Source: an uncultured Collinsella sp. (lineage in GTDB: Bacteria > Actinomycetota > Coriobacteriia > Coriobacteriales > Coriobacteriaceae). Taken from it: 64,000 bases of DNA. The first letter of the stretch is position 1; each line of letters starts with the position of its first letter. Positions 23,109 to 32,004 of this stretch are shown one piece after another. The stretch is taken from assembly GCA_900541065.1 (NCBI GenBank), contig UQIE01000008.1, positions 1 to 64,000 on the forward strand. The letters run 5' to 3'. The position numbers and the translations under genes are program-made. A model generated the notes under the pieces. That model worked only from the letters and a program-made list of their open reading frames with translations, was not told where the DNA came from and made no database searches.

Positions 23109-23185
23109 ATTGCACGCGGTTGCACGCGGTTGCACACAATTGCCTACAGTTGCACGCGATTGCACACAATTGCACACCGTTGCAC
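23109..23185. repeat. Helically phased RTTGCAC array
   Basis: TTGCAC-type units start at TGCAC/TGCCT positions 23111, 23121, 23131, 23141, 23151, 23161, 23171 and 23181, exactly 10 bp apart; only the fourth (TGCCT) departs. Spacers vary among GCG, ACA, ACC. The array lies in a noncoding gap of about 300 bp (23037-23337) that also holds a GGCCGG/CCGGCC hairpin at 23273-23313. Confidence 0.8.
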
Positions 23186-23340
23186 GTTGCGATTGGGATA
23201 TAACTAGGGTGTCGATTCGCAGCGCCGCCCGCGCGGGTGTGCGGGTCGGATGTGCGTGGAAGCACAGATGAGTGGCCGGGGTTCCCTTCAGCAGTTCAGG
23301 GACTCCGGCCTTACTATTGCGTTTAATTCAATAGGGGATG

Positions 23341-23547
23341 ATGCCCGTGGTCAGCCGAGAGTACATTGCGCGATCCGCCCGCCGCCACGACACGGTCATG
23401 GCGTGGGCGTTCCGCCGCGCCCTGGGGGTCACGGCGGCGCCCCGCCGCCGACCGGGGGGTGCCGGGGGCGTGCGCCTGGAGGCGTTGCGCTACGGGGGCA
23501 TCGAGGCGTGCATGTCCAACCGAGGGCGCTCCCCGGTGGAGTGGTAG
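23341..23547 (+). CDS. Small hypothetical protein before HNH gene
   Basis: A 68-residue basic product with AGGGGATG upstream (ATG 23338 or 23341). Stops 3 bp before the HNH start codon. It lacks recognised motifs and could be a chance frame. Confidence 0.4.
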   Translation: MPVVSREYIARSARRHDTVMAWAFRRALGVTAAPRRRPGGAGGVRLEALRYGGIEACMSNRGRSPVEW

Positions 23548-23550
23548 GGG

Positions 23551-23959
23551 ATGGGCAACCCGCGCAAGGCCAACGGCGCCCCGCCGCCGCCATGTCGTGC
23601 GGTGGCTCCGCTCGCAGGGCAGGCCCTGCTGGATATGTGGGCTACCCATAGACTACGGGGTGCCGCCGGGCAACCCCGGGGCCTTCGAGTGCGATGAGCT
23701 CGTCCCGGTCAGCCGCGGCGGATCGCCCTTCGACCGCGACAACGTCGCCGCCGCGCACCGCTGCTGCAACAACTGGCGCCGCGCCCGCAGCGTCGCCGAG
23801 GTCTCGGCCGTACGCCGCGCCCTCCGCGAGCATCTCGCCGCGTGGAACTCTCCTGAGTCCTTCGTCGAGCTGTGCAAGGCGCTCAAGTCCGAACGTATTC
23901 CCTTTATTAGTCCCCCGTCCGCGCCCGAGAAACAGCCGCGGCAAACGACCTCATGGTAG
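23551..23959 (+). pseudogene. HNH endonuclease, apparent +1 frame break
   Basis: The frame from ATG 23551 reads MGNPRKANGA, the usual start of phage HNH proteins beside terminase genes. From 23582 the next frame continues RRRHVVRWLRSQGRPCWICGLP, then DELVPVSRGGSPFDRDNVAAAHRCCN. CxxC, D-E-L-V-P and the H/N residues give a complete HNH fold. An extra C in GCGCCCCGCC (23578-23582) separates the two halves; removing one gives a 135-residue protein. HNH proteins assist terminase in cos-type packaging. The break may be mutation or sequencing error. Confidence 0.65.
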
Positions 23960-24108
23960 GGGATGCGCCCCGGCGCTCGACCCCACGGGGGTCTTTTGAC
24001 GGATGGTGGCAGGCCACCATCCCGCGCCAGGGCCGCAATACCCCCGAATACGCTTTTTTACAGAAGTCAAGCCAAAACAGCAGCTAAACCGAGAAAAACT
24101 AGGCGGGT

Positions 24109-25125
24109 GTGTACGTGAAGATACACAACATCGTCCCATATGAGCGCAACGCCCGGCACAACGCTTCCGCCGTCCCCGTGGTCGCCGACTCCATCAAGGA
24201 GTTCGGGCTGCGCGGGACCATCGGCCTGGAGAGCCGCGAGCGCCCGGTTATTGTATGGGGGCACACGCGCGTCGAGGCGTGCAGGAGCCTGGGGTGGGAC
24301 GAGATTCCCGACTCCAAAATCGAGTACTGCGACGACCTGACGGACGAGCAGATCAAGGCCTTCCGCATCGCCGACAACAAGACCGGCGAGGTGGCGACCT
24401 GGAACAAGTCGATGCTGCGCGAGGAGGTCCGCAGCCTCAAGGACTTCGACATGTCGCGGTTCGGGCTGGACTTCAAGAGCAAGCGGCTCGACTACGGCCA
24501 CGAGCGCCTGAGGACGGACGACGCGTACAACCTGCGCCTCGTCAGCCGATCCGACTGCGGCCGCGACGGCATGCCCCGCATGAAGCGGTGCATGGCCAAG
24601 CCGGCGGACATGATCGGGTTCAACTACGCCAAGAGCACCCCCGAGGCCGACAAGGCCGGCCGCTGCTGCCACTTCTTCATCGACGACTACCAGTTCGAGC
24701 GCGTGTGGGCACGCCCCGCCGCCTACCTCGAGTGCCTGCGCGGCTTCGACTGCGTCCTCACGCCCGACTTCTCGCTCTACCTCGACATGCCCGATGCCAT
24801 GCAGCAGTGGAACCGCTACCGCTCCCAGGCGCTCGGCCACTGGTGGCAGGAGCAGGGCCTCCGTGTAGTCCCGACCCTGTCGTGGGCGCAGCGCCGGAGC
24901 TTCCGCTTCGCGTTCGACGGCGTCCCGCGCCGCTCGACCGTCGCCGTGTCGACCGTCGGCGTGAAGGGGGACGAGAACGCCCTGGCCGTCTGGCGCGAGG
25001 GCATGGCGGAGGCAATGAGCCGCCTGGAGCCCGCGCGCGTGCTGCTCTACGGCGGCGACATTGGATTCGATTTCGGCGGCTGCGAGGTCGTCGAGTACAA
25101 GGGAGGCGGTTTCCGTGGGAGGTAG
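24109..25125 (+). CDS. ParB-like domain fused to DUF4417
   Basis: A 338-residue protein from GTG 24109 with weak RBS. The N-terminal ParB-type domain (about 1-110) shows IVPYERNARHNASAVPVVADSIKEFGLRG, IVWGHTRVEACRSLGWDEIP and FRIADNKTGE. The C-terminal part (about 165-330) matches DUF4417: CVLTPDFSLYLDMPDAMQQWNRYRSQALGHWWQ-type text, then VVPTLSW and VLLYGGDIGFDF. ParB-DUF4417 genes are often found beside phage terminases; their biochemical role is not established. Confidence 0.75.
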   Translation: MYVKIHNIVPYERNARHNASAVPVVADSIKEFGLRGTIGLESRERPVIVWGHTRVEACRSLGWDEIPDSKIEYCDDLTDEQIKAFRIADNKTGEVATWNKSMLREEVRSLKDFDMSRFGLDFKSKRLDYGHERLRTDDAYNLRLVSRSDCGRDGMPRMKRCMAKPADMIGFNYAKSTPEADKAGRCCHFFIDDYQFERVWARPAAYLECLRGFDCVLTPDFSLYLDMPDAMQQWNRYRSQALGHWWQEQGLRVVPTLSWAQRRSFRFAFDGVPRRSTVAVSTVGVKGDENALAVWREGMAEAMSRLEPARVLLYGGDIGFDFGGCEVVEYKGGGFRGR

Positions 25126-25777
25126 GGGCTCATACTCTTACTCCGGCAAGCGTTCAGCCAAGGACGGATCGACACTGTCAGCCTACGCGGTCGCATCCCT
25201 GAACAAGGGCACTGCTGGGGGAACGACGGTGGAGTCTGCCATAGCCCGCTTTCGCGAGCAGCTGATGGACAATAGGTACGAGCACTCGGCCTATATCGAT
25301 GACGCGGGATATGTCCATGCGCTGGGGTCGACTGGTAACGAAGGGTCGACCAGAGTCGCACCGCTGTCCGCCGTCGCCCATGAAAAGGGCGTCTCGACGA
25401 TTATCCATAACCATCCTCATGGCGGCGCGGACGGCCGCAAATGGGGAGGCCCGCTTTCCGGTGGCGACCTGGAATACATCGCCTCGGCCTACAACAGGAG
25501 CGGAGGACGCGTCAAAAGGATTGTCGCGACGTCGAATGAGGGAACCTATTCCGCGATCGTGACGAAAAGCGTGAGCGGCAAGGCCGTCGAGTCTGCCGTA
25601 AAGCGAGCCGACGCTTCGGTCATGAGCAGGAAATACCAGAGCGAAATCGCGATGTGGAGAGCTATGAACAAGGCCTACACCTCGGAGTTTGCTAAAATAG
25701 GCATTGAGATCAGCTATGAGAAGCAACCGAAGAAAAGCGGGCTTCTCGTGACCCAGAAGACCGGCACCTATGCGTGA
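25115..25777 (+). CDS. JAMM/MPN-like phage protein
   Basis: A 220-residue protein from GTG 25115, overlapping the DUF4417 gene by 11 bp, with GGGAGG upstream. H98-N-H100-P, then S115-x2-D118, form a JAMM-type metal-binding signature with a longer spacer than canonical. A preceding GSTGNEGSTRV may supply the glutamate. JAMM proteins are zinc peptidases or isopeptidases. Here it may process a virion or host protein; an inactive structural role is also possible. Confidence 0.55.
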   Translation: MGGRGSYSYSGKRSAKDGSTLSAYAVASLNKGTAGGTTVESAIARFREQLMDNRYEHSAYIDDAGYVHALGSTGNEGSTRVAPLSAVAHEKGVSTIIHNHPHGGADGRKWGGPLSGGDLEYIASAYNRSGGRVKRIVATSNEGTYSAIVTKSVSGKAVESAVKRADASVMSRKYQSEIAMWRAMNKAYTSEFAKIGIEISYEKQPKKSGLLVTQKTGTYA

Positions 25778-25793
25778 TAGGGGTTGATGCCAG

Positions 25794-26009
25794 ATGGCAT
25801 ACGACGTTGACTACGATTTCGAGTTCGACGAGGACGAGTTCGGCACGGCGATGATGCCCAAGGGCGTCAAGTGGCGCGGGAACCTCTGCCTGCTCCCCAA
25901 CGGCAGGTACCTCCCACCGGGAAACTACCGCACCGAAGACGGCGGCGACATTATCTATGAGCCGCGCGAACTGAGCCCGTACGCCGAGATGCTCTCGCAG
26001 TTCAGATAG
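25794..26009 (+). CDS. Small acidic hypothetical protein
   Basis: A 71-residue protein with a very acidic start (DVDYDFEFDEDEFG) and a Pro/Tyr-rich end. It lies between the JAMM-like gene and a strong terminator. Not recognised. Confidence 0.6.
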   Translation: MAYDVDYDFEFDEDEFGTAMMPKGVKWRGNLCLLPNGRYLPPGNYRTEDGGDIIYEPRELSPYAEMLSQFR

Positions 26010-26032
26010 GCTGCCGGTATTCAAGATTTTTT

Positions 26033-26059
26033 AAAGCCGTCCTTCGGGGCGGCTTTTTT
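26033..26059 (+). terminator. Rho-independent terminator before terminase
   Basis: AAAGCCGTCC, UUCG tetraloop, GGGCGGCTTT, then T tract. It separates the upstream block from the terminase operon. Confidence 0.85.
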
Positions 26060-26079
26060 ATGCCGATTGGAGGTGGCGG

Positions 26080-26463
26080 ATGCCCCTCGCGAAACCCGCC
26101 GCGGTCGCCGGCGACCCCGTGAAGAGCGCCAAGTGGGACGAGCTCACCGCTGGCCGCTCGTTCACCCAGGCCGACGCGCCGACACTCGCGCTGCTTTGCC
26201 AGTGGTACAAGATCGTCGAGCTCGCCCAGGACGAGCTCGACAGCTTCGGCGAGCAGACCGCCTACCAGAACGACATGGGGGACCTGAAGTCCTTCCCCCA
26301 GATAGCGACCCTGAAGACCGCCTCGGCGGAGATCAGGCAGCTCAACAAGCAGCTCGGCATAACCGACGGCCACGAGGGGGCGCCAGATGTCCGGAACGTC
26401 CAGACCAAGCTCTTCTCGATCGCCGAGCGCCACGAGGCGCGGAAGGCAAGAGCCGCGGTATAG
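26080..26463 (+). CDS. terS: Phage terminase small subunit, P27-like
   Basis: A 127-residue DNA-recognition subunit of the packaging motor. GGAGGTGGCGG precedes ATG 26080. Helical layout with LCQWYKIVELAQDELDSFGEQTAYQND and IRQLNKQLGITDG resembles P27-family small subunits. The 3' end overlaps the large-subunit gene by 77 bp. Confidence 0.78.
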   Translation: MPLAKPAAVAGDPVKSAKWDELTAGRSFTQADAPTLALLCQWYKIVELAQDELDSFGEQTAYQNDMGDLKSFPQIATLKTASAEIRQLNKQLGITDGHEGAPDVRNVQTKLFSIAERHEARKARAAV

Positions 26464-27898
26464 GGTCGCCGTGGGCGAGGTCGCCTACTCGGAGGGCGAG
26501 GACGCCGCCGAGCTCGGCGGGGACCTGGGCATGGTGCCCATCGAGTGGCAGTCCCTGGTTCTGTCCGACTGGTGCGCGTGCGACGCCGAGGGCCGCCCCG
26601 CCTACGTCACGTGCGGCCTGGACGTGCCCCGGCAGAACGGCAAGAACGCCGTCATCGAGATATACGAGGTGTTCCGCCTGGCGGTCTGCGGCTGGCACAT
26701 CCTCCACACCGCGCACCGCGTGAAGACCGCCAAGAAGGCGTTCAACCGACTCGTCCGCTACTTCACGGACAAGGAGCACCCCGAGCTCTCGTGCCTCGTC
26801 GAGAGGATCCGCCGCACGAACGGCGAGGAGGCCATCTACCTCACCAACGGCGGCTCCATCGAGTTCTCGGCGCGCACCAACGGAAGCGCGCGAGGCTTCG
26901 ATGACATCCAGCTCGTCGTGTTCGATGAGGCGCAGGAGCTCACCGACTCCCAGTACGACGCCATCATGTACACGCTCGCCGCGTCCGCGACCGGCGAGCG
27001 CCAGATCATATACACGGGCACGCCGCCCAACGAGGACTGCCCCGGCACCGTGTTCGCGCGCACGCGCGCGGCCATCCTAGCCGGCGACATCCCGAGCACC
27101 GAGTGGTGCTCGTGGGCGACCGACGAGTGCCCGCGCCAGGACGCCACGTTCGACGACGTGGTGGACCTCATCTACGAATCGAACCCGAGCATGGGCATCA
27201 TCCTGTCGCTCGACTTCACCCGCACGGAGTTCGCCGGCGGCTCGATCACCGGCTTCGCCCACGAGCGCCTGGGCTGGTTCAGCCCGGCCGCCATGCTCAC
27301 GAGGGCCATCCCGCGGGAACCGTGGGGCGCCGCCCTCATCGACGCCATCGGCGACCGGTACCGCGGCAAGAAGGCCTTCGGGGTGAAGTTCTCGAGGGAC
27401 GGGTCGACCTACGCGCTGTCGGGCTGCAAGCTCGGCCAGCGCGCGCTCAAGGGCAAGGCCGCCGTCGAGCTCATCAGGGTCGGAACGACGGCGGGCGGCG
27501 CCCGCGAGCTCGCCGAGTGGCTCTACGACCGCCGCACGACCGCGTCGGTCGTCGTCATCGACGGCATGTCGGGCGCCGACGCGCTCATCGACCGCCTCGC
27601 CGAGATGAAGCCGCCGCGCGGCTACGTCGTGAGGCCGCAGACGCGCGACGTGGTCGCCGCCGCCGTCGGCTTCGTGGACGCGCTCAACGACGGCACGCTC
27701 GCGCACACCTACGACCCGACGCTCGAGGATTCTGCGAGGAAGTGCGTGCGCAGGAAGATCGGGTCCCGCGGCGGGTGGGGCTTCGGCTCCCCCGAGGACG
27801 CGACCGTGTCGCCCGAGCCGCTCGAATCTTGCTCGCTCGCGCTGTGGGGCGCGAGGAACACCAAGCGCAACCCGCGCAGGAAGCAGAGGACACTGTGA
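26387..27898 (+). CDS. terL: Phage terminase large subunit
   Basis: A 503-residue packaging ATPase and headful/cos nuclease. Walker A-like VPRQNGKNA has K86; Walker B VVFDEAQE has D180-E181; the coupling motif YTGTPP follows. The C-terminal nuclease half includes VVVIDGMSGAD. ATG 26387 is chosen because the residues before YRVAVGEVAYSEGEDAAELGG fit the family start; a start after the terS stop, such as GTG 26471, would cut into it. The overlap suggests coupled translation. Confidence 0.93.
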   Translation: MSGTSRPSSSRSPSATRRGRQEPRYRVAVGEVAYSEGEDAAELGGDLGMVPIEWQSLVLSDWCACDAEGRPAYVTCGLDVPRQNGKNAVIEIYEVFRLAVCGWHILHTAHRVKTAKKAFNRLVRYFTDKEHPELSCLVERIRRTNGEEAIYLTNGGSIEFSARTNGSARGFDDIQLVVFDEAQELTDSQYDAIMYTLAASATGERQIIYTGTPPNEDCPGTVFARTRAAILAGDIPSTEWCSWATDECPRQDATFDDVVDLIYESNPSMGIILSLDFTRTEFAGGSITGFAHERLGWFSPAAMLTRAIPREPWGAALIDAIGDRYRGKKAFGVKFSRDGSTYALSGCKLGQRALKGKAAVELIRVGTTAGGARELAEWLYDRRTTASVVVIDGMSGADALIDRLAEMKPPRGYVVRPQTRDVVAAAVGFVDALNDGTLAHTYDPTLEDSARKCVRRKIGSRGGWGFGSPEDATVSPEPLESCSLALWGARNTKRNPRRKQRTL

Positions 27899-29418
27899 TC
27901 CAGAGAATTGGGCAGAGGGCCTCCGTCGAGACGCCGAACCTCGACGCCGTCCCCGAGCCGTACCGAGCCGCCGTGGAGGACATGTTCGACACCTGGGGCG
28001 ACATGTCGGCGCGAAACACCGTCCTCAAGCGCTACTACGACATAAAGAACGAGATGAAGAGCCTCGGTATCTCCATCCCGCCCATGCTCGAGATGGTCAA
28101 CTGCGTCACCGAGTGGTGCGCCAAGGCCGTCAAGGCGCACTCCGTGCGCTCCGTCTTCGACGGCTTCGTCTTCGACGGCGCGGAGGACCAGGACCTCAAG
28201 CGCCTCGTGCGCGAGAACCGCCTGAGGTCGCTCTACCGGCAGGCGTGCGCGAGCGCCCTCACCTACGGCGTGTCGGCCATGACCGTCATGAGGGGCGGCC
28301 CCGGACAGCCCGAGGCGATGGTCCGCGTGTTCAGCGCGAACCAGTTCTGCTGCCTGTGGGACAAGGACGCCCGCCGCATCCGCTGCGGCGTCGTCCTCGC
28401 CGATGTCGACAGGTCGGGCAACGCCTCCCGCTACGTGTGCCACTTCCCGGACGCGGTGCTCACGCTGGTGCGCATCGGCTCGGGTGGCGGCCCATACGAG
28501 TGGGGCTGCGAGGCGGAGGCGAACCCCATGGGGCGCCCGCTCATGGAGGTGTTCACCTACGACCCCGACCCGGACCGCCCGCTCGGCCACTCCATGCTCA
28601 CGCCCGAGATCCTGGGCATCGTCGACAAGGCCATGCGCGACGTTCTGCGCATGGAGGTCGGCGCGGAGTTCTTCACGTTCCCCCAGCGATACATCCTCGG
28701 CGCCAAGGACAACCTCTTCTCCGTGAAGGACGGGGACGGCGGGGAGGGCGATGACGACGACGAGGACGAGGACGGCACCGCCGCCCCGCCGTCGCCCATC
28801 GCCAAGTTCAACGCGTACGTCGGGTCGTTCCTCGCCATCACCAAGGACGAGGACGGCGATGTCCCGACCGTGGGGCAGTTCGCCGCACCGACCGCGGACA
28901 ACTTCACGCGCGTCTTCGAGAACGACGCGCAGCGGTTCTCCGGCGCGACCAACGTGCCGCTGGCGCAGCTGGGCGTGCTGTCGAACACCTACACGTCCTC
29001 GGACGCCCTGGGCGCGGCGAACGACCCGCTCATCCTCGAGGTGGAGCAGATCAACGAGCACAACGCCGAGGCGCTCGAGACGGTCGCGCAGATGATGATG
29101 GCGGTCAAGGACGGCGTCCCGATATCCGGGCTCACCGACGAGCAGCGCGCCGTCCAGGCGTACTTCAAGGACCCCTCGATGCCGACCATCGCGGCGCGCG
29201 CCGACGCGTGGACGAAACTCGCCGCCGCGGACGAGAGCATGCTGGGCACCCGCGTCTACTACGAGGGCGTGGGCCTGTCCCAGCCGACCATCGACCGCCT
29301 GGAGCGCGAGAAGCAGCAGAGCGGGGCCATCGCGTCGCTAAACGCCATGGCGGAGACGATGGCCGCGCAGGCCGCGAAGGCCGCGGCCCTGCCGCCCGCC
29401 GGCGGTGAGGCGGAGTGA
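27895..29418 (+). CDS. Phage portal protein, SPP1 gp6-like
   Basis: A 507-residue protein forming the dodecameric DNA entry ring. GTG 27895 overlaps the terL stop by GTGA. Features are the helical N-terminus, VRVFSANQFCCLWD, a very acidic loop near residues 283-300 (Asp/Glu/Gly run) and the tunnel-loop region GATNVPLAQLGVLSNTYTSSDALGAANDPL typical of SPP1-type portals. Followed immediately by the MuF-like gene in the standard order. Confidence 0.92.
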   Translation: MIQRIGQRASVETPNLDAVPEPYRAAVEDMFDTWGDMSARNTVLKRYYDIKNEMKSLGISIPPMLEMVNCVTEWCAKAVKAHSVRSVFDGFVFDGAEDQDLKRLVRENRLRSLYRQACASALTYGVSAMTVMRGGPGQPEAMVRVFSANQFCCLWDKDARRIRCGVVLADVDRSGNASRYVCHFPDAVLTLVRIGSGGGPYEWGCEAEANPMGRPLMEVFTYDPDPDRPLGHSMLTPEILGIVDKAMRDVLRMEVGAEFFTFPQRYILGAKDNLFSVKDGDGGEGDDDDEDEDGTAAPPSPIAKFNAYVGSFLAITKDEDGDVPTVGQFAAPTADNFTRVFENDAQRFSGATNVPLAQLGVLSNTYTSSDALGAANDPLILEVEQINEHNAEALETVAQMMMAVKDGVPISGLTDEQRAVQAYFKDPSMPTIAARADAWTKLAAADESMLGTRVYYEGVGLSQPTIDRLEREKQQSGAIASLNAMAETMAAQAAKAAALPPAGGEAE

Positions 29419-30296
29419 TACCGCGCGAGGACTTCGACCGCTATGCCCGCGCGCTCGGCATCAACGCCGACCTGCTGCAGGCGGCTGTCGCGCAGGCGAT
29501 AGACGAGTGCGCGGGCCTCTACGGCGAGGAGCTCTACCGGGCGCTGGCGCGCACCTACGCGGCGCTCGTGGCCAAGTTCGGCTCGTTCGCCGCGGCGGCG
29601 GCCGTCGAGTTCTACGCCGCCATGCGCTCGGGCGCCGGCCCGGCGCAGGGATACGAGCCGCGGCAGTTCGACCCCGGCCACGGCGGGCTCCTCGCGAGCG
29701 ACGTCGATGAGGCGTTGAGGAACTCCGCGCCCGCCGCGGCGCTCGCGGCGAGGGCCGTGCAGCGCGCCATGGGCTACGCGGACGCCACGATCCAAGGCAA
29801 CGCCATGGCCGACCCGGCACACCCGCGCTGGGCGCTGGTGCCGCACGCCGGCGCATGCGACTGGTGCCGGATGATCGGCTCGCGCGGTTTCGTCTTCAAG
29901 AGCTCGGCGACCGCCGGCGCCGAGCGCCATCCGAGCTGCAGGTGCATACCGGTCGCCGACTTCTCCGACAGCCCCGCGCTCGACGGCTACGATCCGGCGG
30001 CGCTCTACGACGAGTACCGCGCGAAGCACCCCGAATGGGGCTCCCATCGCACGGGATCGCGCGCCCGCCGCAGCGGCGGCAAGGTGGTCGCCGCATTCGT
30101 GGACGGGAAGAGGTTCGGAAGCATCGGCGACATCCAGAGGTACATGGAGGGGGCATCGTCCCCCGACGACCTCAAGGCCCGCATGGCCACCGCGAACAGG
30201 GCGGGGCTGGCAATGGGCTTCCAACCGGGGAGCCCCTACGCCAAGTCGCTCGCGCAGACCGCGGCGGGCGTGAGCAAGAGGCTCTCGGCCAAGTGA
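29415..30296 (+). CDS. Minor capsid / MuF-like head morphogenesis protein
   Basis: A 293-residue protein from GTG 29415 (4-bp overlap with portal). The helical N-terminal domain leads to a conserved WALVPHAGACDWCRMIGSRGF and H-P-SCRCIPVADF, the Cys/His pattern found in phage VG15/MuF-type head proteins. Ends with a basic tail after a segment naming a small domain (VDGKRFGSIGDIQRYMEG). Possibly packaged with DNA. Confidence 0.78.
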   Translation: MIPREDFDRYARALGINADLLQAAVAQAIDECAGLYGEELYRALARTYAALVAKFGSFAAAAAVEFYAAMRSGAGPAQGYEPRQFDPGHGGLLASDVDEALRNSAPAAALAARAVQRAMGYADATIQGNAMADPAHPRWALVPHAGACDWCRMIGSRGFVFKSSATAGAERHPSCRCIPVADFSDSPALDGYDPAALYDEYRAKHPEWGSHRTGSRARRSGGKVVAAFVDGKRFGSIGDIQRYMEGASSPDDLKARMATANRAGLAMGFQPGSPYAKSLAQTAAGVSKRLSAK

Positions 30297-30375
30297 GGAC
30301 GCCCCGTGGGAGGGCGGGCGCGACGCGCCATCAAGCGTCGCCGGCGAAGACACGCAACGCGCCGGCAGGAACACG

Positions 30376-30406
30376 AGGCCGCAGCCCGCACGGGAGGTGG
30401 CCTTTT
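30376..30406 (+). terminator. Terminator-like hairpin before scaffold gene
   Basis: AGGCC pairs with GGCCT enclosing CCCG-CA-CGGG, followed by four T. Lies in the 185-bp gap between the MuF-like and scaffold genes; perhaps an attenuator that lowers or raises capsid-operon expression. Confidence 0.45.
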
Positions 30407-30481
30407 CCATGCCAAAACACCGCCAGCGCCGCCGCACGGAGGCGCGAAGCGAGCCCCGCACGGGGCCGGAAGGAGTGCAAG

Positions 30482-31042
30482 ATGCCTACCCAACAGCAAG
30501 CCAACAACGTGACCGATCCCGTCGAGCCCCCGCAGCCGGCGGCGCCGGCGGAGCCCGGCGGCGACCAGGGGTCCGGGGCCCCACAGGAGCCGGCAGCGAT
30601 CGACTGGAAGGCCGAGGCCGAGCGATTCAAGAAGGAGTCCCGCAAGTGGGAGGCCCGGGCCAAGGAGAACAAAGGCAAGGCCGACCTGTGGGACGCACAG
30701 GGCGCGCAGACGCCCACCGTCGAGTCCCTCAACGACGAGCTCAACGACCTGAAGGGCCGCCTCGCCGCATCCGAGGCCGAGCGCGAGCGCGAGCGCACGC
30801 TGGCGCGCGTGTCCCAGGCCACCGGCGTGCCGGCCGCGCTCATCCACGGCGACGACGAGGAGTCGATGACGGCCTCGGCAAAGGCCGTCGCCGACTTCGC
30901 CGAGTCGCGCCAGCCCGGATACCCGCTCGACAAGGGCGGCTCCGGCGGAGGCAAGAAAGTGAACAAGGAGTCCATCGAGTCCATCAAGGACCCCGCCAAG
31001 CGCATCATGGCCCGCGCCGCGCACATGGACCTCTACAAGTAA
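30482..31042 (+). CDS. Capsid scaffolding protein
   Basis: A 186-residue protein directly before the major capsid gene. Pro/Ala-rich start, a long coiled coil (ESLNDELNDLKGRLAASEAERERE), and a lysine-rich C-terminus, the usual scaffold architecture. RBS GGAAGGAG. It helps assemble the procapsid and is then removed. Confidence 0.83.
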   Translation: MPTQQQANNVTDPVEPPQPAAPAEPGGDQGSGAPQEPAAIDWKAEAERFKKESRKWEARAKENKGKADLWDAQGAQTPTVESLNDELNDLKGRLAASEAERERERTLARVSQATGVPAALIHGDDEESMTASAKAVADFAESRQPGYPLDKGGSGGGKKVNKESIESIKDPAKRIMARAAHMDLYK

Positions 31043-31055
31043 GAAAGGGGCAAAC

Positions 31056-31994
31056 ATGCCCGTACCCGCAAACATCTCCGACTCCACGGCCATCAACGCC
31101 TCGATGGACCAGGAGTTCATCCGCAACTTCGAGGGCGACCTCGACCGACTGCTCGAGGTCCTCGGCATCTTCGGCGCCGAGACCATCGCCGCCGGCACCA
31201 CGCTCAAGATGCTCAAGGTGACCGGCGAGCTCAACGACTCAAAGACCGACGGCTCCAAGGAGTCCGCCACCGGCGATGCCGCCGTCCAGCTGGGCTCCAG
31301 CTCCGGCACGGCCTACGTCGAGGGCGACGAGGTCGCGCTGTCCAAGTTCACCGCCACCTACGAGCCAGTGGGCGAGGCCGAGGCCTTCCCGTACCGCCGC
31401 ATGACCACGCACAAGGCGATCCAGCGTTCCGGCTACGTCAACGCCGTGCTCAAGACCGACAAGCACATGGCATCGCTCGTCCGCCGCAGCATCGTCTCGC
31501 AGTTCTTCTCCTTCCTGCTCAAGGGAACGGGCGTGGCGACCGGCAAGGGGCTGCAGGCCTGCGCCGCGGCCGTCGACGCCAAGCTCGGCAACACCCTCGA
31601 GACCAACGGCGACGCCGCCGAGCGCGTCGTCCACTTCATCAACCGAGACGACGCCGCCGACTACCTCGGCAACGCGACCATCACCGACCAGAACCTGTTC
31701 GGCCTCACCTACCTCGAGAACTTCCTGGGCCTCTCGGGCGTCTTCCTGACCAACCAGGTCGCCAAGGGAACCATGATCGCCACGCCCGCCGACAACATCC
31801 GCATCTTCGGCGTGGACTTCGGCGAGCTCGCGACCTCCGGCCTCACGTACACGGTCTCCGACTCCGGCCTGATCGGCGTGGTGCACACCCCGGCATACGA
31901 CCACGTGTCCGTGGAGACCAACGTGCTCGCCGGCGCGACGTTCTTCCCAGAGGTGAAGGACTACATCGTGAAGGGAACCATCACGACCAAGTAA
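31056..31994 (+). CDS. Major capsid protein
   Basis: A 312-residue shell protein, HK97-fold by context and layout. The N-arm (ANISDSTAINASMDQEFIRNFEGDLDRLLEVLG-like text, about 5-37), EALSKF-type E-loop region and FVGVDFGEL-like C-terminal strand region fit the family. AAAGGGG precedes ATG 31056. Followed by connector genes in the normal order. Confidence 0.9.
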   Translation: MPVPANISDSTAINASMDQEFIRNFEGDLDRLLEVLGIFGAETIAAGTTLKMLKVTGELNDSKTDGSKESATGDAAVQLGSSSGTAYVEGDEVALSKFTATYEPVGEAEAFPYRRMTTHKAIQRSGYVNAVLKTDKHMASLVRRSIVSQFFSFLLKGTGVATGKGLQACAAAVDAKLGNTLETNGDAAERVVHFINRDDAADYLGNATITDQNLFGLTYLENFLGLSGVFLTNQVAKGTMIATPADNIRIFGVDFGELATSGLTYTVSDSGLIGVVHTPAYDHVSVETNVLAGATFFPEVKDYIVKGTITTK

Positions 31995-32004
31995 GGAGGC
32001 CACC

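Noticed and set aside
23109..23185. CRISPR array
   Set aside because: Repeat unit is 10 bp with no unique spacers of 25-40 bp and no cas genes.
30306..30512. GTG-started 68-codon gene before the scaffold
   Set aside because: No RBS, overlaps the scaffold start, and reads as Arg-rich shadow across a hairpin.
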